Shown in pieces: positions 19,804 through 28,526 of a DNA stretch of 37,906 nucleotides. The DNA is from Mycobacterium europaeum (lineage in GTDB: Bacteria; Actinomycetota; Actinomycetes; Mycobacteriales; Mycobacteriaceae): assembly GCF_002102155.1 (NCBI RefSeq), contig NZ_LQOU01000007.1, positions 1 through 37,906 on the forward strand, given 5' to 3'. Both the position numbers and the translations under genes were made by a program. Numbering within the stretch: position 1 is the stretch's first letter; each line of letters begins with the position of its first letter. The notes beneath the pieces are model-generated. The model searched no databases. It saw only the letters and a program-made list of their open reading frames with translations, and was not told where the DNA came from.

Positions 19804-20175
19804 GCTGTACCGCCTTTGCTGTGTTGTCGGCGTGGAGGCGAAGTCGCCGGGACGTGTGCGACAATTCGGCCTCCGGATCCACCGGATCTCAGCACCGAAA
19901 GGCGCCGACGCGACTGGTTTTGCGAGTCTACCGGCCAGAATTCGCGTCAAACGGTTCAGAAATTCCCCGACGTTAGCTTCGTCACTCCCCGCACTCAGGT
20001 TCTGCTCAGGCTTTCAATTACGCTGTATCGCAGTCGCTTACCCGTAGCGAAAGTGACGCAAACGCTCATCCGGCGGATTTCGCTTTCGCCGCTAACGCCC
20101 GCGCTCAGCGCGTACGGTTGTCCAGGTTAAGAAACTCTCAGGCTTTGGTCCGCGGAGAGGGAAAGATCACACAGC
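19804..20175. other. Intergenic control region between Rv1057-like gene and DUF427 operon
   Basis: 372 bp without a convincing gene. Its base composition is lower in GC than the flanks. It contains the 8-3-8 direct repeat described separately and, at about 20099-20108, a short GC-rich self-complementary stretch (GCGCTCAGCGC-like). The right part lies downstream of the DUF427 stop and probably includes its 3' end. I found no clear SigE-type -35/-10 pair at the expected spacing. Confidence 0.5.
19994..20012. promoter_or_regulatory. Candidate MprA box (8-3-8 direct repeat)
   Basis: CTCAGGTT-ctg-CTCAGGCT: two 8-base direct repeats differing at one position, separated by three bases, 19 bp in total. 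That architecture (two loosely conserved 8-bp repeats with a 3-bp spacer) is the one described for the mycobacterial response regulator MprA, and Rv1057 is a known MprA target. It lies 191-209 bp upstream of the chosen start. The exact consensus was not checked. Confidence 0.5.
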
Positions 20176-20949
20176 TCACTGGCTGAACTGGGTGTGCGGC
20201 CGGACCAAGGCGGCGCCATCGACGACGATGTCCAGCTTTTCGTTGTAAAACGCCACCAGACCGGCGATCTGGCCGACCGCGGGCAAGGGATAGTGGTAGG
20301 TCCAGGCCAGGTCCGCGTGCACGACGCCACCGGAGCGCACCGACCAGTAACCCGACGCCACGCCTTTGTACGGGCACAGCGTCTGGGTCGCGCTGGGTTC
20401 CAGATGCTCGAAGGCGATGTCGGTAGGATCGATGTAATACCTTGTCGGCAAGCCAGTTTCGAATAGCAGGACCGGAGACCTGGTGTCCGCCAACACGATT
20501 CCGTCCAGCTCCACCCGAACATGGCGGTGTGAACGCAGCGCATCCACCCGCGAGTAGGGATTGCGCGGATGGCCGTAGATCGGCTCGTCTTCCTCGAACC
20601 AGCGCAACGGATCCCATTCGAATCGCACCGTCCCGGCCACCGGGCCGTCACCGCCGGCGTCGAACACCCGCGCGGCGGACGGGTGGGTCTCGCCGGCGCG
20701 CTGCAAGGAATGCAGCCGCGAGGGGCCGAACTGCACGTGCTGCGGATGGTTCTCGTCGCGCAGGAACTCCGCGCGGACATCGGCCAAGGGGATGTAGTAC
20801 TGCGGGTAGTGCGGGACCTCCCACACATAAAGCGCGGCGGTGGTGTCGAAGACCAGCGCGTCGCCGAGATAGCCCCGCACCCGGCGCGGCGCGGGCTCGA
20901 CCCGCCCGCGGGCGGCGGCCACCTGCGGGTAGTCGCGCTCGGCGGTCAC
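20176..20949 (-). CDS. Tandem DUF427 domain protein
   Basis: 257 residues with two DUF427-like halves. The first is about residues 23-100 (VRGYLGDALVFDTTAALYVWE, PQYYIPLADV). The second is about 144-245 (VRVELDGIVLADTRSPVLLFE, RYYIDPTDI, CPYKGVASGYWSV, ADLAWTYHYPLPAVGQIAGLVAFYNEKLDIVVDG). DUF427 is a small beta-sandwich domain of unknown function, widespread in actinobacteria; no catalytic residues can be named. It starts with GTG at 20949, overlapping the stop of the DUF6295 gene by four bases (GTGA), so translation is coupled. It is the last gene of a three-gene minus-strand operon. Confidence 0.85.
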   Translation of the reverse strand: MTAERDYPQVAAARGRVEPAPRRVRGYLGDALVFDTTAALYVWEVPHYPQYYIPLADVRAEFLRDENHPQHVQFGPSRLHSLQRAGETHPSAARVFDAGGDGPVAGTVRFEWDPLRWFEEDEPIYGHPRNPYSRVDALRSHRHVRVELDGIVLADTRSPVLLFETGLPTRYYIDPTDIAFEHLEPSATQTLCPYKGVASGYWSVRSGGVVHADLAWTYHYPLPAVGQIAGLVAFYNEKLDIVVDGAALVRPHTQFSQ

Positions 20950-21221
20950 GTCTGATCCTTGGCGGCCAGACCGGCCGGCGCATGGGCGATCGCCGCCCGG
21001 ATGGCGTCGGCCAGCGCCAGGGCGCTTTCCTCGGTGAGCTCGAGCGCCACCCGCGCCGACGGCCCGAGCTGGGGGTTGATCACGTCGATGTTGACGGTGT
21101 GGCCGTAGGGTGCGTGGACCGGGTGATCGACATACACCGTCGCGCGGCTGGCGCCGAACCATCCCGTGGCGCCCTTGGCGCTGCCGTCGATCGCGATGTG
21201 TTCGGTGAGATGGGTGCACAT
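20946..21221 (-). CDS. DUF6295-family small protein
   Basis: 91 residues: MCTHLTEHIAIDGSAKGATGWF at the start, then HPVHAPYGHTVNIDVINPQLGPSARVALELTEESALALADAIRAAI. It matches my memory of the DUF6295 family of actinobacteria (about 90 aa, starting MCT). There is no signal peptide or membrane segment. His and Cys residues near the N-terminus could bind metal, but nothing proves it. It starts 11 bp after the dienelactone hydrolase stop and overlaps the DUF427 gene start. Function unknown. Confidence 0.75.
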   Translation of the reverse strand: MCTHLTEHIAIDGSAKGATGWFGASRATVYVDHPVHAPYGHTVNIDVINPQLGPSARVALELTEESALALADAIRAAIAHAPAGLAAKDQT

Positions 21222-21232
21222 GGCGGGCGTAC

Positions 21233-21988
21233 CTAGCCTTTCAGGTGGGTGGCGAAGAAGTCGTCGATGCGCCGCCAGCCGTCGACCGCCGCCTCCGGCC
21301 GATAGGCGGGGCGATCGACGGAGAAGAACGAGTGGCCCGCGCCCGCATAGGAGTGGAACTCGTGCGGCTTGTCCAGCTTGTCGAGCTCCTCGTCCAGGGT
21401 GGCCACCGCGGCCGGCGCCGGGAATCGGTCGTCGAGCCCGAACAGGCCGAGCAGTGGGCAACTCAGACCCGACGCGAGCCGCAGGATCGGCTTCATGGCC
21501 TTGGGCATGCTCTCCGGCGGGTCCTCGACGATGAAGGCGCCGTAGCAGTCCACCGCGGCGTCGAACGGCAGCGAACAGGCCGCCAGGTACGCGTGCCGCC
21601 CGCCCGAACAGTGCCCGATGACGCCGAACTTGCCGTTGGCGCCCGGCAACGAGCGCAGGTGCTCGACCGCACCCGCGACGTCGCCCACCAGCCGCTCGTC
21701 GGGCACCCCGCCGGCGGCCCGCGCCGCCGCCGCCGCGTCGTCGGGTGACGCGCCCGGGGCCTCCCGCGAATAGAGGTTCGGGGCCACGGCGTGGTAGCCG
21801 CTGACGGCGAGCCGCCGGACGAATTCCTTGGTCTCGCGGTCGTAGCCGGGCATGTGGTGGATCCACACGACTCCCCCGCGACTCCCTTCGGCCAGCGGCA
21901 TGGCGCGGTACGCCTCGATCTCGTCGCCGCCGTGGCCGGTGATGGTGACGGTTTCCGCGCGAATGGCGTCGGGGCTGAGCGCGTTCAT
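21233..21988 (-). CDS. Dienelactone hydrolase-family protein
   Basis: A 251-residue alpha/beta hydrolase of the DLH family. The nucleophile is cysteine in IGHCSGGRHAY (about residue 125), with an aspartate in LFGLDDRFPAP and a histidine in YAGAGHSFF completing the Cys-Asp-His triad. The DLH family opens lactone rings in chlorocatechol and muconolactone pathways, but many members have other ester substrates. The ATG at 21988 has GGAAGG about seven bases upstream. It heads a tight operon with DUF6295 and DUF427 genes. The nearby aromatic meta-cleavage cluster does not need a DLH (that belongs to ortho routes), so a direct link is uncertain. Confidence 0.88.
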   Translation of the reverse strand: MNALSPDAIRAETVTITGHGGDEIEAYRAMPLAEGSRGGVVWIHHMPGYDRETKEFVRRLAVSGYHAVAPNLYSREAPGASPDDAAAAARAAGGVPDERLVGDVAGAVEHLRSLPGANGKFGVIGHCSGGRHAYLAACSLPFDAAVDCYGAFIVEDPPESMPKAMKPILRLASGLSCPLLGLFGLDDRFPAPAAVATLDEELDKLDKPHEFHSYAGAGHSFFSVDRPAYRPEAAVDGWRRIDDFFATHLKG

Positions 21989-22314
21989 CGCAAACCTTCC
22001 GGGCTCGCCGGTTGGGCCGCAACCGGGCGGAGCGCAGGCGGCCGGTCGGGCCGCCCCGCCGGACACCAACGTATCGGAACGCCCGCGCGGCCGGACGGTT
22101 CAGCTCACCTCCCGGGCCCTCACCTCGCGTGTCGTGCGACCTCGTTGTGCCGAGCGGACGTCACGCTGTAGGGGACGCCGGGCAGCGACTGGCCGCGCTG
22201 ACGAATGGGGCACTGCACGTGGTTGACAGCGCTGAACATCAAGAGGCCCAACGCCGTGCCGGTGGTCGGGGTCATCACCGGCTGGTGGGTCAGCCGCACC
22301 GCGACGACGAAGGG
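21989..22314. other. Divergent intergenic region, no gene seen
   Basis: 326 bp between the dienelactone hydrolase and permease genes. Long open frames run through it, but they are shadows with no start signal. Apart from the Shine-Dalgarno of the hydrolase gene I see no clear promoter or operator. The permease start may lie further left or right than drawn. Confidence 0.4.
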
Positions 22315-23409
22315 GTGATCGTCGAAGCCGAACGACGGGCCGCCCGGTTGCGCTCGGACGAACATCGTTTCGGTCGGCGCGGCGAGCGGTTCGACCGGCG
22401 CTCCCCGTTCGTGATGGGAATGACCGCCTCGGCCGGCGTGGCCGTGACCTATGCGGCGGTGCGTGTCCTCGGGTCGATGTCCTCGGTGCTGGTCTTGATC
22501 GGCGTGGCGATGTTCTTCGCGCTCGGGCTCGAGACCGCCGTGTCGTGGCTCGTCAACCACGGGCTGCCGCGGTGGGCGGCGGTCACGGCGGTGGTGACGC
22601 TCGTGTTCGCCCTCATCGCCGGGACGGTGGCCGCGACCATTCCCCCGCTGGTGCAGGAGGCGCGCCAGCTCGCCGAGCAACTGCCGCATTACCTGCAGCA
22701 CATGCAAGACCGCTCGTCGCTGCTCGGCAGGCTCGACGAGCGCGTCCATCTGCAACAGCGGATCACCGAGCTGGTCACCGGATCCGGCCGTTTCACCGTC
22801 GCGGGGGTCGTCCGCACCGGGTCGGAGGTGTTCGGTGTGCTGTCCCACATCGGCATCGTGGCCATGCTGACCATCTACTTCCTCGCCGACATGCGCCGCA
22901 TCCGGGCCGGCTTCTACCGGCTGATGCCCAACTCCCGCCGGCCGCGCGCCATCCTGATCGGCGACGAAGTGGTGGCGAAGTTCGGCGCCTACCTCTTCGG
23001 CAACGTGCTGACGTCGGTCATCGCGGGGTTCGCCACTTTCGTGTGGTGTGTCCTGCTCGACGTCCCCTACGCGGTTCTGCTGGGTGTCGTGGTGGCCGTC
23101 TTGGACCTCTTCCCCTACGGCTCGACGGTGGGCGGATTCGTCGTCGCCGCCGTCGCGCTCAGCGTCTCGATCCCGATCGCCATCGCGACCGTCGCGTTCT
23201 ACATGGGATTCCGGTTGGGCGAGGATTATCTGTTGACCCCCAGGATCATCGGCCGGGCGGTCAGGGTGCCGGCCGGCGTCACGGTGGTCGCCGTGCTCCT
23301 CGGCGCCGCGTGGCTGGGCGTGGTCGGAGCGCTGGTCGCCATCCCGCTGGCGGCGGCCCTGCAGCTGCTCGCGCAGGAACTGCTGTTCCCGGCGCTGGAC
23401 GAGGCGTGA
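22315..23409 (+). CDS. AI-2E family transporter (PF01594-type permease)
   Basis: About 364 residues. Two hydrophobic hairpins near the N-terminus (DRRSPFVMGMTASAGVAVTYAAVRVL and VLVLIGVAMFFALGL) precede a long soluble-looking segment (EARQLAEQLPHYLQHMQDRSS...). A C-terminal set of membrane segments follows, with FLADMRRIR, DLFPYGSTVGGF and GFRLGEDYLLTPRIIGRAV, the signature part of the AI-2E/TqsA/YdiK permease family. Despite the name, most members have unknown cargo; some are Na+/H+ antiporters. The start is uncertain: the GTG at 22315 gives normal family length but has no spaced Shine-Dalgarno; ATGs at 22414 and 22420 are alternatives. It is convergent with the aldolase gene (31-bp gap) and could supply transport for the cluster, but this is speculation. 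Confidence 0.82.
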   Translation: MIVEAERRAARLRSDEHRFGRRGERFDRRSPFVMGMTASAGVAVTYAAVRVLGSMSSVLVLIGVAMFFALGLETAVSWLVNHGLPRWAAVTAVVTLVFALIAGTVAATIPPLVQEARQLAEQLPHYLQHMQDRSSLLGRLDERVHLQQRITELVTGSGRFTVAGVVRTGSEVFGVLSHIGIVAMLTIYFLADMRRIRAGFYRLMPNSRRPRAILIGDEVVAKFGAYLFGNVLTSVIAGFATFVWCVLLDVPYAVLLGVVVAVLDLFPYGSTVGGFVVAAVALSVSIPIAIATVAFYMGFRLGEDYLLTPRIIGRAVRVPAGVTVVAVLLGAAWLGVVGALVAIPLAAALQLLAQELLFPALDEA

Positions 23410-23440
23410 GCGGCACCGAAACCGTTGCGCGCGAAGGCTT

Positions 23441-24466
23441 TTACGCCCGCGCCGCCGCGCGGCTCCCGGCGAGGTCGAGGGCGATGTCGACGAGCATGTC
23501 CTCCTGCCCACCCACCATGCCGCGGCGCCCCGCCTCGACCAGGAGCGTGCGGGCGTCGACGCCGAACCGTTCGGCCGCCGCCTCCGCATGGCGCAAGAAG
23601 CTCGAATACACGCCGGCGTAGCCGAGGGTGAGCGTCTCGCGATCCACGCGCACCGGACGCGCCTGCAGCGGGCGGACCAGGTCGTCGGCGGCATCCTCGA
23701 GGGCGTTGAGGTCGCAGCCGTGTGGCCAGCCCATCCGGGTGGCGGCCGCGATGAAGACCTCCAGCGGGGCGTTGCCGGCACCGGCGCCCATGCCGGCCAG
23801 GGACGCATCGACGCGCCGGCACCCGTGCTCGACGGCGACCATCGAGTTCGCGACGCCCAGGGACAGATTGTGGTGGGCATGGATGCCGACTTCGGTCTCG
23901 GCGCACAGCTTTTGGCGCACCGCGTCGACGCGCTCGGCGACGTCGCGCATGGTCATCGCGCCGCCGGAGTCGACGACGTAGACGCAGCCGGCGCCGAACC
24001 CCTCCATCAACCCGGCCTGCTCGGCCAGGGCCCGCGGGGTGGTCAGGTGGCTCATCATCAGGAACCCGACGGTGTCCATGCCCAGCTCGCGGGCGGCGGC
24101 GATGTGGTGCGCGGAGATGTCGGCCTCGGTGCAGTGGGTGGCGACCCGCACCACGGCGGCCCCGGCCCGGTGCGCCGCGGCGAGGTCGCCGACGGTGCCG
24201 ACTCCCGGCAGGACCAGCGTGGCGATCTTCGCGCGCCGGACCGCGCCGGCGACCGCTTCGATCCACTCCAGGTCGGTGTGTGCGCCGAACCCGTACACGC
24301 AGCTGGAGCCGCCCAGCCCGTCGCCGTGGGCGACCTCGATGGAGTCGACCCCTGCGGCGTCCAGCGCCGCGGCGATGTCGGCGGCCTGGCGCAGCGTGTA
24401 CTGGTGGCGCACCGCGTGCATCCCGTCGCGCAAGGTGACGTCGCTGATGTGGAGCCGGTCGGTCAC
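23441..24466 (-). CDS. 4-Hydroxy-2-oxovalerate aldolase (DmpG/BphI/HsaF type)
   Basis: A 341-residue class II pyruvate aldolase that splits 4-hydroxy-2-oxoacids into pyruvate and an aldehyde. [15 protein letters not shown] (9-23) gives the metal/substrate residues Arg13, Asp14 and His17. HAHHN (196-200) gives the two metal-ligand histidines. [14 protein letters not shown] is the conserved loop, and [11 protein letters not shown] near the end is typical of this family. It starts with GTG at 24466, overlapping the dehydrogenase stop (GTGA). The enzyme normally forms a complex with the acylating aldehyde dehydrogenase encoded just upstream and channels the aldehyde. Final gene of the minus arm of the aromatic cluster. 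Confidence 0.93.
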   Translation of the reverse strand: MTDRLHISDVTLRDGMHAVRHQYTLRQAADIAAALDAAGVDSIEVAHGDGLGGSSCVYGFGAHTDLEWIEAVAGAVRRAKIATLVLPGVGTVGDLAAAHRAGAAVVRVATHCTEADISAHHIAAARELGMDTVGFLMMSHLTTPRALAEQAGLMEGFGAGCVYVVDSGGAMTMRDVAERVDAVRQKLCAETEVGIHAHHNLSLGVANSMVAVEHGCRRVDASLAGMGAGAGNAPLEVFIAAATRMGWPHGCDLNALEDAADDLVRPLQARPVRVDRETLTLGYAGVYSSFLRHAEAAAERFGVDARTLLVEAGRRGMVGGQEDMLVDIALDLAGSRAAARA

Positions 24467-25416
24467 GACGACACCCCCGAGCCCGTGAACGAATGCGCCG
24501 CAATGCTTTCCGCCGTGGCCAGCGCCGCGGAGGTCATGATGTCGAGGTTGCCGGCGTAGGCCGGCAGGTAGTCCGCGGCGCCGGTCACCTGCAGCAGGGC
24601 GGTGACCCGGGTGCCGATGAATTTCCCCGTCTCGGGGATGTGCAGGGGGTGGTCGGGACCGAACGTCTCGAACTGTACGGGTTGCTTGAGCCGGTATCCG
24701 GGCACGTAGCGCCGGACCCGCTCCACCATCGCGGCGATGGACGCCTCGATCGCGGCGTGATCGCAATCGCCTTCCACGAGGCAGTAGACCGTGTTGCGCA
24801 TCAGGATCGGCGGGTCCGCGGGGTTGAGGACGATCACCGCCTTGCCCCGCTGCGCGCCGCCGACGACTTCCAATGCGGTGGCGGTTGTTTCGGTGAACTC
24901 GTCGATGTTCGCGCGGGTGCCCGGGCCGGCGGACTTCGACGAGATCGACGACACGATCTCGGCGTAGGCCACCGGCGCCGACCGGTTCACCGCGGCCACG
25001 ATCGGCACCGTGGCCTGCCCCCCGCACGTCACCATGTTGAGGTTCGGCGCGTCGAGGTGGTCTTCGAGGTTGACCACCGGCACGCAGAACGGGCCGATCG
25101 CGGCCGGGGTGAGGTCGAGAACACGTACGCCGTTGTGCTGCAACGCATCCCAGTGCGTGGCGTGGGCTTCGGCGGAGGTGGCGTCGAACACCAGGCGGAC
25201 CTGATCGAAGCCCGGCATGGCCAACAGTCCGTCGATGCCGTCCGACGACGTCGGCACCCCCAGCCGGCCCGCGCGGGCCAGCCCGTCGGAGGCGGGGTCG
25301 ATGCCGATCATGGCCGCGATCGTCAGCGGTCCGCCGCCCCGCATGATCTTGAGCATCAGGTCGGTCCCGATGTTGCCCGACCCGATGATCGCCACGGGAA
25401 ATCGCCGACCGGCCAT
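24463..25416 (-). CDS. Acetaldehyde dehydrogenase, acylating (DmpF/BphJ/HsaG type)
   Basis: 317 residues; oxidises acetaldehyde (or propanal) with NAD+ and CoA to acyl-CoA. The Rossmann motif is [12 protein letters not shown] (12-17 glycines), the catalytic cysteine is in [12 protein letters not shown] (Cys131), and the family segments [41 protein letters not shown] and [15 protein letters not shown] are all present. It starts 16 bp after the hydratase stop and overlaps the aldolase start. No residue known to be essential is missing. Aldehyde preference cannot be read here; the steroid-pathway orthologue HsaG uses propanal. Confidence 0.94.
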   Translation of the reverse strand: MAGRRFPVAIIGSGNIGTDLMLKIMRGGGPLTIAAMIGIDPASDGLARAGRLGVPTSSDGIDGLLAMPGFDQVRLVFDATSAEAHATHWDALQHNGVRVLDLTPAAIGPFCVPVVNLEDHLDAPNLNMVTCGGQATVPIVAAVNRSAPVAYAEIVSSISSKSAGPGTRANIDEFTETTATALEVVGGAQRGKAVIVLNPADPPILMRNTVYCLVEGDCDHAAIEASIAAMVERVRRYVPGYRLKQPVQFETFGPDHPLHIPETGKFIGTRVTALLQVTGAADYLPAYAGNLDIMTSAALATAESIAAHSFTGSGVSS

Positions 25417-25432
25417 GGTGTTTCCTCCCGGC

Positions 25433-26230
25433 CTACGCGAAACTCACGCCGACGGCGCCGAGGCCGGTGATGGTGGCCGCTGCGCGGTCTCCGGCCTGGA
25501 CGAAGGCGGCCGTGGTGTAGGAGCCCGACATCACCAACTGCCCGGCCTCGATCGCCGTTCCGTACTCGGCCAGGGCGTTGGCCAGCCAGGCGACGGCCGC
25601 CGCCGGATCACCCATCACGGCGGCGCCCCGCCCCGTTTCGACGAGCGCGTCGTTGAGGTAGAGCGCCGCGGTGGTGCCGGGCAGCGACGGCGCGTCCGCG
25701 ATCGGCACCCACTCGCCCAGCACCACGGCGCCGGAGCTGGCGTTGTCGGCGACGGTGTCCGCCAGGGTGATTCGCCAGTCGGCGATGCGGCTGTCGACGA
25801 TCTCCAGCGCCGCGGCCACCGCCCCGGTGGCCGCCATCACCGCGGCCGCCGTCACCCCGGGACCGCGCAGCGGGGCCCGCAGCAGGAACGCCACTTCCGG
25901 CTCCACCCGCGGCGTGCAGAATGCCCGCCTGGGCACCGCCGCGCCGTCGTCCAGCACCATGGTGTCCAGGACGTAGCCGAAGTCGGGTTCGTCGACACCG
26001 AGCAGCGCCCGCATCGGCGCGGAGGTCAGCCCGATCTTGTGGCCACGCACGCGGGCGCCTGCCCCGAGATGGCGCGCGAGGTTGCGCCGTTGCACCCAAT
26101 AGGCCTGCGCCACATTGAGGCTCGGGTAGGCCTCGGTCAGCGGAGGGATCGGGTTGCCGGTCGCCTGCGCCGCGTACAACCGTTGGGCGGCCTCGTCCAG
26201 CTGCGGGTCCTGGGCGGTCAACTCGATCAC
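25433..26230 (-). CDS. 2-Hydroxypenta-2,4-dienoate hydratase (MhpD/BphH/HsaE type)
   Basis: 265 residues; adds water to the dienoate left after C-C hydrolysis, giving 4-hydroxy-2-oxovalerate. [10 protein letters not shown] (61-70) and [10 protein letters not shown] with metal ligands Glu110 and Glu112, then ALEIVDSRI (Glu143), form the active site of the FAH-like hydratase family. MSGSYTTA and [18 protein letters not shown] end the domain as usual. It starts with GTG at 26230, overlapping the TetR stop by four bases. The related decarboxylase (4-oxalocrotonate decarboxylase) is the main alternative; the neighbours favour the hydratase. Confidence 0.92.
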   Translation of the reverse strand: MIELTAQDPQLDEAAQRLYAAQATGNPIPPLTEAYPSLNVAQAYWVQRRNLARHLGAGARVRGHKIGLTSAPMRALLGVDEPDFGYVLDTMVLDDGAAVPRRAFCTPRVEPEVAFLLRAPLRGPGVTAAAVMAATGAVAAALEIVDSRIADWRITLADTVADNASSGAVVLGEWVPIADAPSLPGTTAALYLNDALVETGRGAAVMGDPAAAVAWLANALAEYGTAIEAGQLVMSGSYTTAAFVQAGDRAAATITGLGAVGVSFA

Positions 26231-26883
26231 GTGAGTTCCCCCGACTGCAGCAGTTGGGTCGCCGACTGGAAGACCAGGCGGGCGTGCAGGTCGAACAGTT
26301 TGATCAGGTCCACCGAGTCGCCGCCGACCTCCTTGGCGATGAACAGCCCGTCGGCCCCGGCGATCGCGTAGGTGGTCAGCAGGCGCACACCCTCCTCGTC
26401 GAGCTCCGGCGCGACATCGCGCACGATCGCCTCGAACCGGTGAAAGGCCGCGTCGCGCACCTGGAGGAACATCTCCCTCGCCCGCGGCTCGACCGGGCGG
26501 CGCTCCAACGCCAGCATCAACCCCAGCCGGATGAAGTCGGGCGCATCGAGCAGCGCCTTGGCCACCTGCGTGCCGAGGTCGGCCACCCGCTCCTGGACCA
26601 GGGCGCCCCCGGGCAGGTCGAGCGCCGCGAGCCAGCGGCCGAAGCTGCGCTCGATGACCGCGGCGATCAGGTCGTCCTTGTCGGCGAAGTGCCAATAGAT
26701 CGAGGTCGGCGGCAGGCCGCTCTTCTTGCTGACCAGTGAGATCGTGGTGCCGTCGTACCCGCGTTCGGTGGCGACCTCCGTCGCCGCGTCCAGGATCCGC
26801 TCGCGCGACTGCTCCCCGTTGGCCCGGGTGCGCCGTCCGGCGCGGGATCCGGTGGGGCCGGTGCTGCCGGCGTCGACGGTCAC
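26227..26883 (-). CDS. TetR-family transcriptional regulator of the aromatic cluster
   Basis: 218 residues. A basic disordered start (1-25) leads to a TetR DNA-binding domain (about 26-72) with helix-turn-helix TTISLVSKKSGLPPTSIYWHFADKDDL. The remaining helices form a ligand-binding domain ending LFDLHARLVFQSATQLLQSG. It starts with GTG at 26883 with AGGAGG four bases upstream. Being first in the hydratase-dehydrogenase-aldolase operon and divergent from the hydroxylase operon, it is placed to control both and itself through the palindrome at 26924-26947. The inducer is likely a pathway substrate or intermediate; that is inference. Confidence 0.92.
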   Translation of the reverse strand: MTVDAGSTGPTGSRAGRRTRANGEQSRERILDAATEVATERGYDGTTISLVSKKSGLPPTSIYWHFADKDDLIAAVIERSFGRWLAALDLPGGALVQERVADLGTQVAKALLDAPDFIRLGLMLALERRPVEPRAREMFLQVRDAAFHRFEAIVRDVAPELDEEGVRLLTTYAIAGADGLFIAKEVGGDSVDLIKLFDLHARLVFQSATQLLQSGELT

Positions 26884-26901
26884 GGTGCCTCCTTCGGGGT
26901 G

Positions 26902-26930
26902 TTGACGCTCACCTGACGAAAGCTTACTGT
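26902..26930 (+). promoter_or_regulatory. Candidate promoter of the hydroxylase operon
   Basis: TTGACG (26902-26907), a 17-bp spacer and TACTGT (26925-26930, fits the TAnnnT pattern of mycobacterial SigA -10 elements). Transcription would begin near 26937, about 30 bp before the ATG at 26969, which has GGAAGGG five bases upstream. The -10 lies inside the palindrome, as expected of a repressible promoter. Confidence 0.55.
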
Positions 26931-26947
26931 ATGGATCACTACATTAA
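26924..26947. promoter_or_regulatory. Candidate TetR operator in the divergent promoter
   Basis: A 24-bp imperfect palindrome: left half TTACTGTATGGA, right half TCACTACATTAA. Nine of twelve base pairs match, with core TGTAnnGATCnnTACA. It sits in the middle of the 85-bp gap between the tetR and hydroxylase starts and covers the hydroxylase -10. Length, symmetry and position suit a TetR dimer or pair of dimers. No second copy was seen in the window. Confidence 0.6.
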
Positions 26948-26968
26948 CAAGCCGCCGGAAGGGCCGAG

Positions 26969-28516
26969 ATGACGGACCGAAAGACCTATGACGTGGCGAT
27001 CGTCGGCTACGGCCCGGTCGGCTGCACCGCGGCGAACCTGCTGGGCCAACTGGGACTGAACGTCGTTGTGGTGGAACGTGATCCCGACATCTATGCGCGG
27101 GCACGCGCCATCTCCACCGACGAGGAGGTGGTTCGCATCTGGCAGCAGGTGGGGCTGGCGGACCGGCTCAACGCCGACATGCAGCCCGGCTGCGGGGCGA
27201 ACTTCGTCGACGCCAACGGCGTGCCCTTCGTCAAGCTGCTGCCCGCGTCCAGGGGTAACGGGCACCCGCCGCAGCAGTTCATCTATCAGCCCGCGCTGGA
27301 GAAGGTGCTGCGCGAGGGCGTCGACCGCTTCCCCAACGTGTCCGTCCTGCTCGAGCACGAGTGCCTGCGGTTGGTTCCGCACCCCGACGGCGTCGAGCTG
27401 ATGCTGGCCGATCTGACCACCGACGAGTTTCGGCGGATCCGCGCCACCTACGTGATCGCCGCCGACGGCGGATCCAGCGCCACCCGCGCCCAGTTGGGCG
27501 TCGGATTCGGCGGCCGCACCTACGCCGAGCGCTGGATCGTCATCGACACCAGGGTGCTCAAGCAATGGCCCGGTCACGACCAGCTCCGGTTTCACTGCAA
27601 CCCCGACCGGCCGACCGTCGACTGCCCCACCCCGCTGGGACACCACCGCTGGGAGTTCCCGGTGCGCGACGAGGAGGACGAACGTGACCTGCTGTCGGAG
27701 GACGCGATCTGGAAGGTGCTGCGCCGCCAGGGAATATCGCCGGATAACGTGCAGATCCTCGGCTTCGCCTGCTATAGCCACCACGTCCGCTTCGCCGACC
27801 GGTGGCGGGTGGGCCGGATCTTCCTGGCGGGCGACGCCGCCCACGCGATGCCCCCGTGGATCGGCCAGGGCATGTGCGCGGGGGTGCGGGACGTGGCGAA
27901 CCTGTGCTGGAAGCTCGGGGCCGTGCTGAACGGGTCGCTGCCGGAATCCGTGCTCGACACCTATCAGACCGAGCGGCTGCCGCACGTGCAGGAGGTGACC
28001 AACCGCGCGGTGAAGACGGGCAAGCTCATCATCGAACGCAACCGGTGGCGCGCCGCGGCCCGCAATCATCTATTCCGCACCGCAAGCAAGCTGCCCTACT
28101 TCCTGACCTGGCTGCGCGAACACCGCTGGTTACCCGACGCCCGCTACTCCGATGGTCTGCTGGCCGGCAACGGAAACCGGGCCGTCGGCTGGCTCATCCC
28201 CCAGCCCTGGGTCCGCGACGAAAAGGGCGACATGGTGCGTCTCGACGACGTGGTGGGCGGCCGCTGGACCGTGCTGCACAGCGGCCCCGCATTCGACTGG
28301 CCGGACTGGCGGGCCGCCGGGGTGCCCGTCCTGCAAGTGATTGCGCCCCAAAGCGTTCCGCGTGCCGACTGCGTCGTCGACACCGACGGGTCGCTGACCG
28401 CCTGGCTGAACGGGAAGGGCGCCTCGGCGGTGGTCGTGCGGCCCGACGGCTTCGTCTACGCCGGCGCCACCGACCATCAACCCCTCCCGCCGCCGCCGGC
28501 GGGCTTCACGGCGTGA
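26969..28516 (+). CDS. FAD-dependent aromatic hydroxylase, 3-(3-hydroxyphenyl)propionate hydroxylase (MhpA) type
   Basis: A 515-residue single-component flavin monooxygenase that would hydroxylate a phenolic acid ortho to its OH using NAD(P)H and O2. Motifs: GYGPVG (13-18) and ERD (36-38) of the FAD-binding beta-alpha-beta unit, AADGGSSATR (165-173, DG motif) and GRIFLAGDAAHAMPP (282-296, GD motif with Gly288-Asp289). A C-terminal thioredoxin-like domain (about 400-515) is typical of the MhpA/phenol-hydroxylase class. Steroid ring degradation in mycobacteria uses a two-component HsaA/HsaB hydroxylase, so this enzyme points to a hydroxyphenyl-acid-like substrate instead. First gene of the plus arm; the hydrolase starts 10 bp after it. 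Confidence 0.9.
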   Translation: MTDRKTYDVAIVGYGPVGCTAANLLGQLGLNVVVVERDPDIYARARAISTDEEVVRIWQQVGLADRLNADMQPGCGANFVDANGVPFVKLLPASRGNGHPPQQFIYQPALEKVLREGVDRFPNVSVLLEHECLRLVPHPDGVELMLADLTTDEFRRIRATYVIAADGGSSATRAQLGVGFGGRTYAERWIVIDTRVLKQWPGHDQLRFHCNPDRPTVDCPTPLGHHRWEFPVRDEEDERDLLSEDAIWKVLRRQGISPDNVQILGFACYSHHVRFADRWRVGRIFLAGDAAHAMPPWIGQGMCAGVRDVANLCWKLGAVLNGSLPESVLDTYQTERLPHVQEVTNRAVKTGKLIIERNRWRAAARNHLFRTASKLPYFLTWLREHRWLPDARYSDGLLAGNGNRAVGWLIPQPWVRDEKGDMVRLDDVVGGRWTVLHSGPAFDWPDWRAAGVPVLQVIAPQSVPRADCVVDTDGSLTAWLNGKGASAVVVRPDGFVYAGATDHQPLPPPPAGFTA

Positions 28517-28526
28517 GGACGACCCA

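Noticed and set aside
19804..19950. N-terminal extension of the Rv1057-like propeller to a TTG at 19950
   Set aside because: About one third of its third codon positions are A or T, unlike coding DNA here. It has no propeller signature, while the GTG at 19803 has a ribosome site.
22012..22314. Longer N-terminus for the AI-2E permease
   Set aside because: The translated stretch is Arg/His/Gly/Pro-rich with no domain, and it runs through the promoter region of the divergent hydrolase gene.
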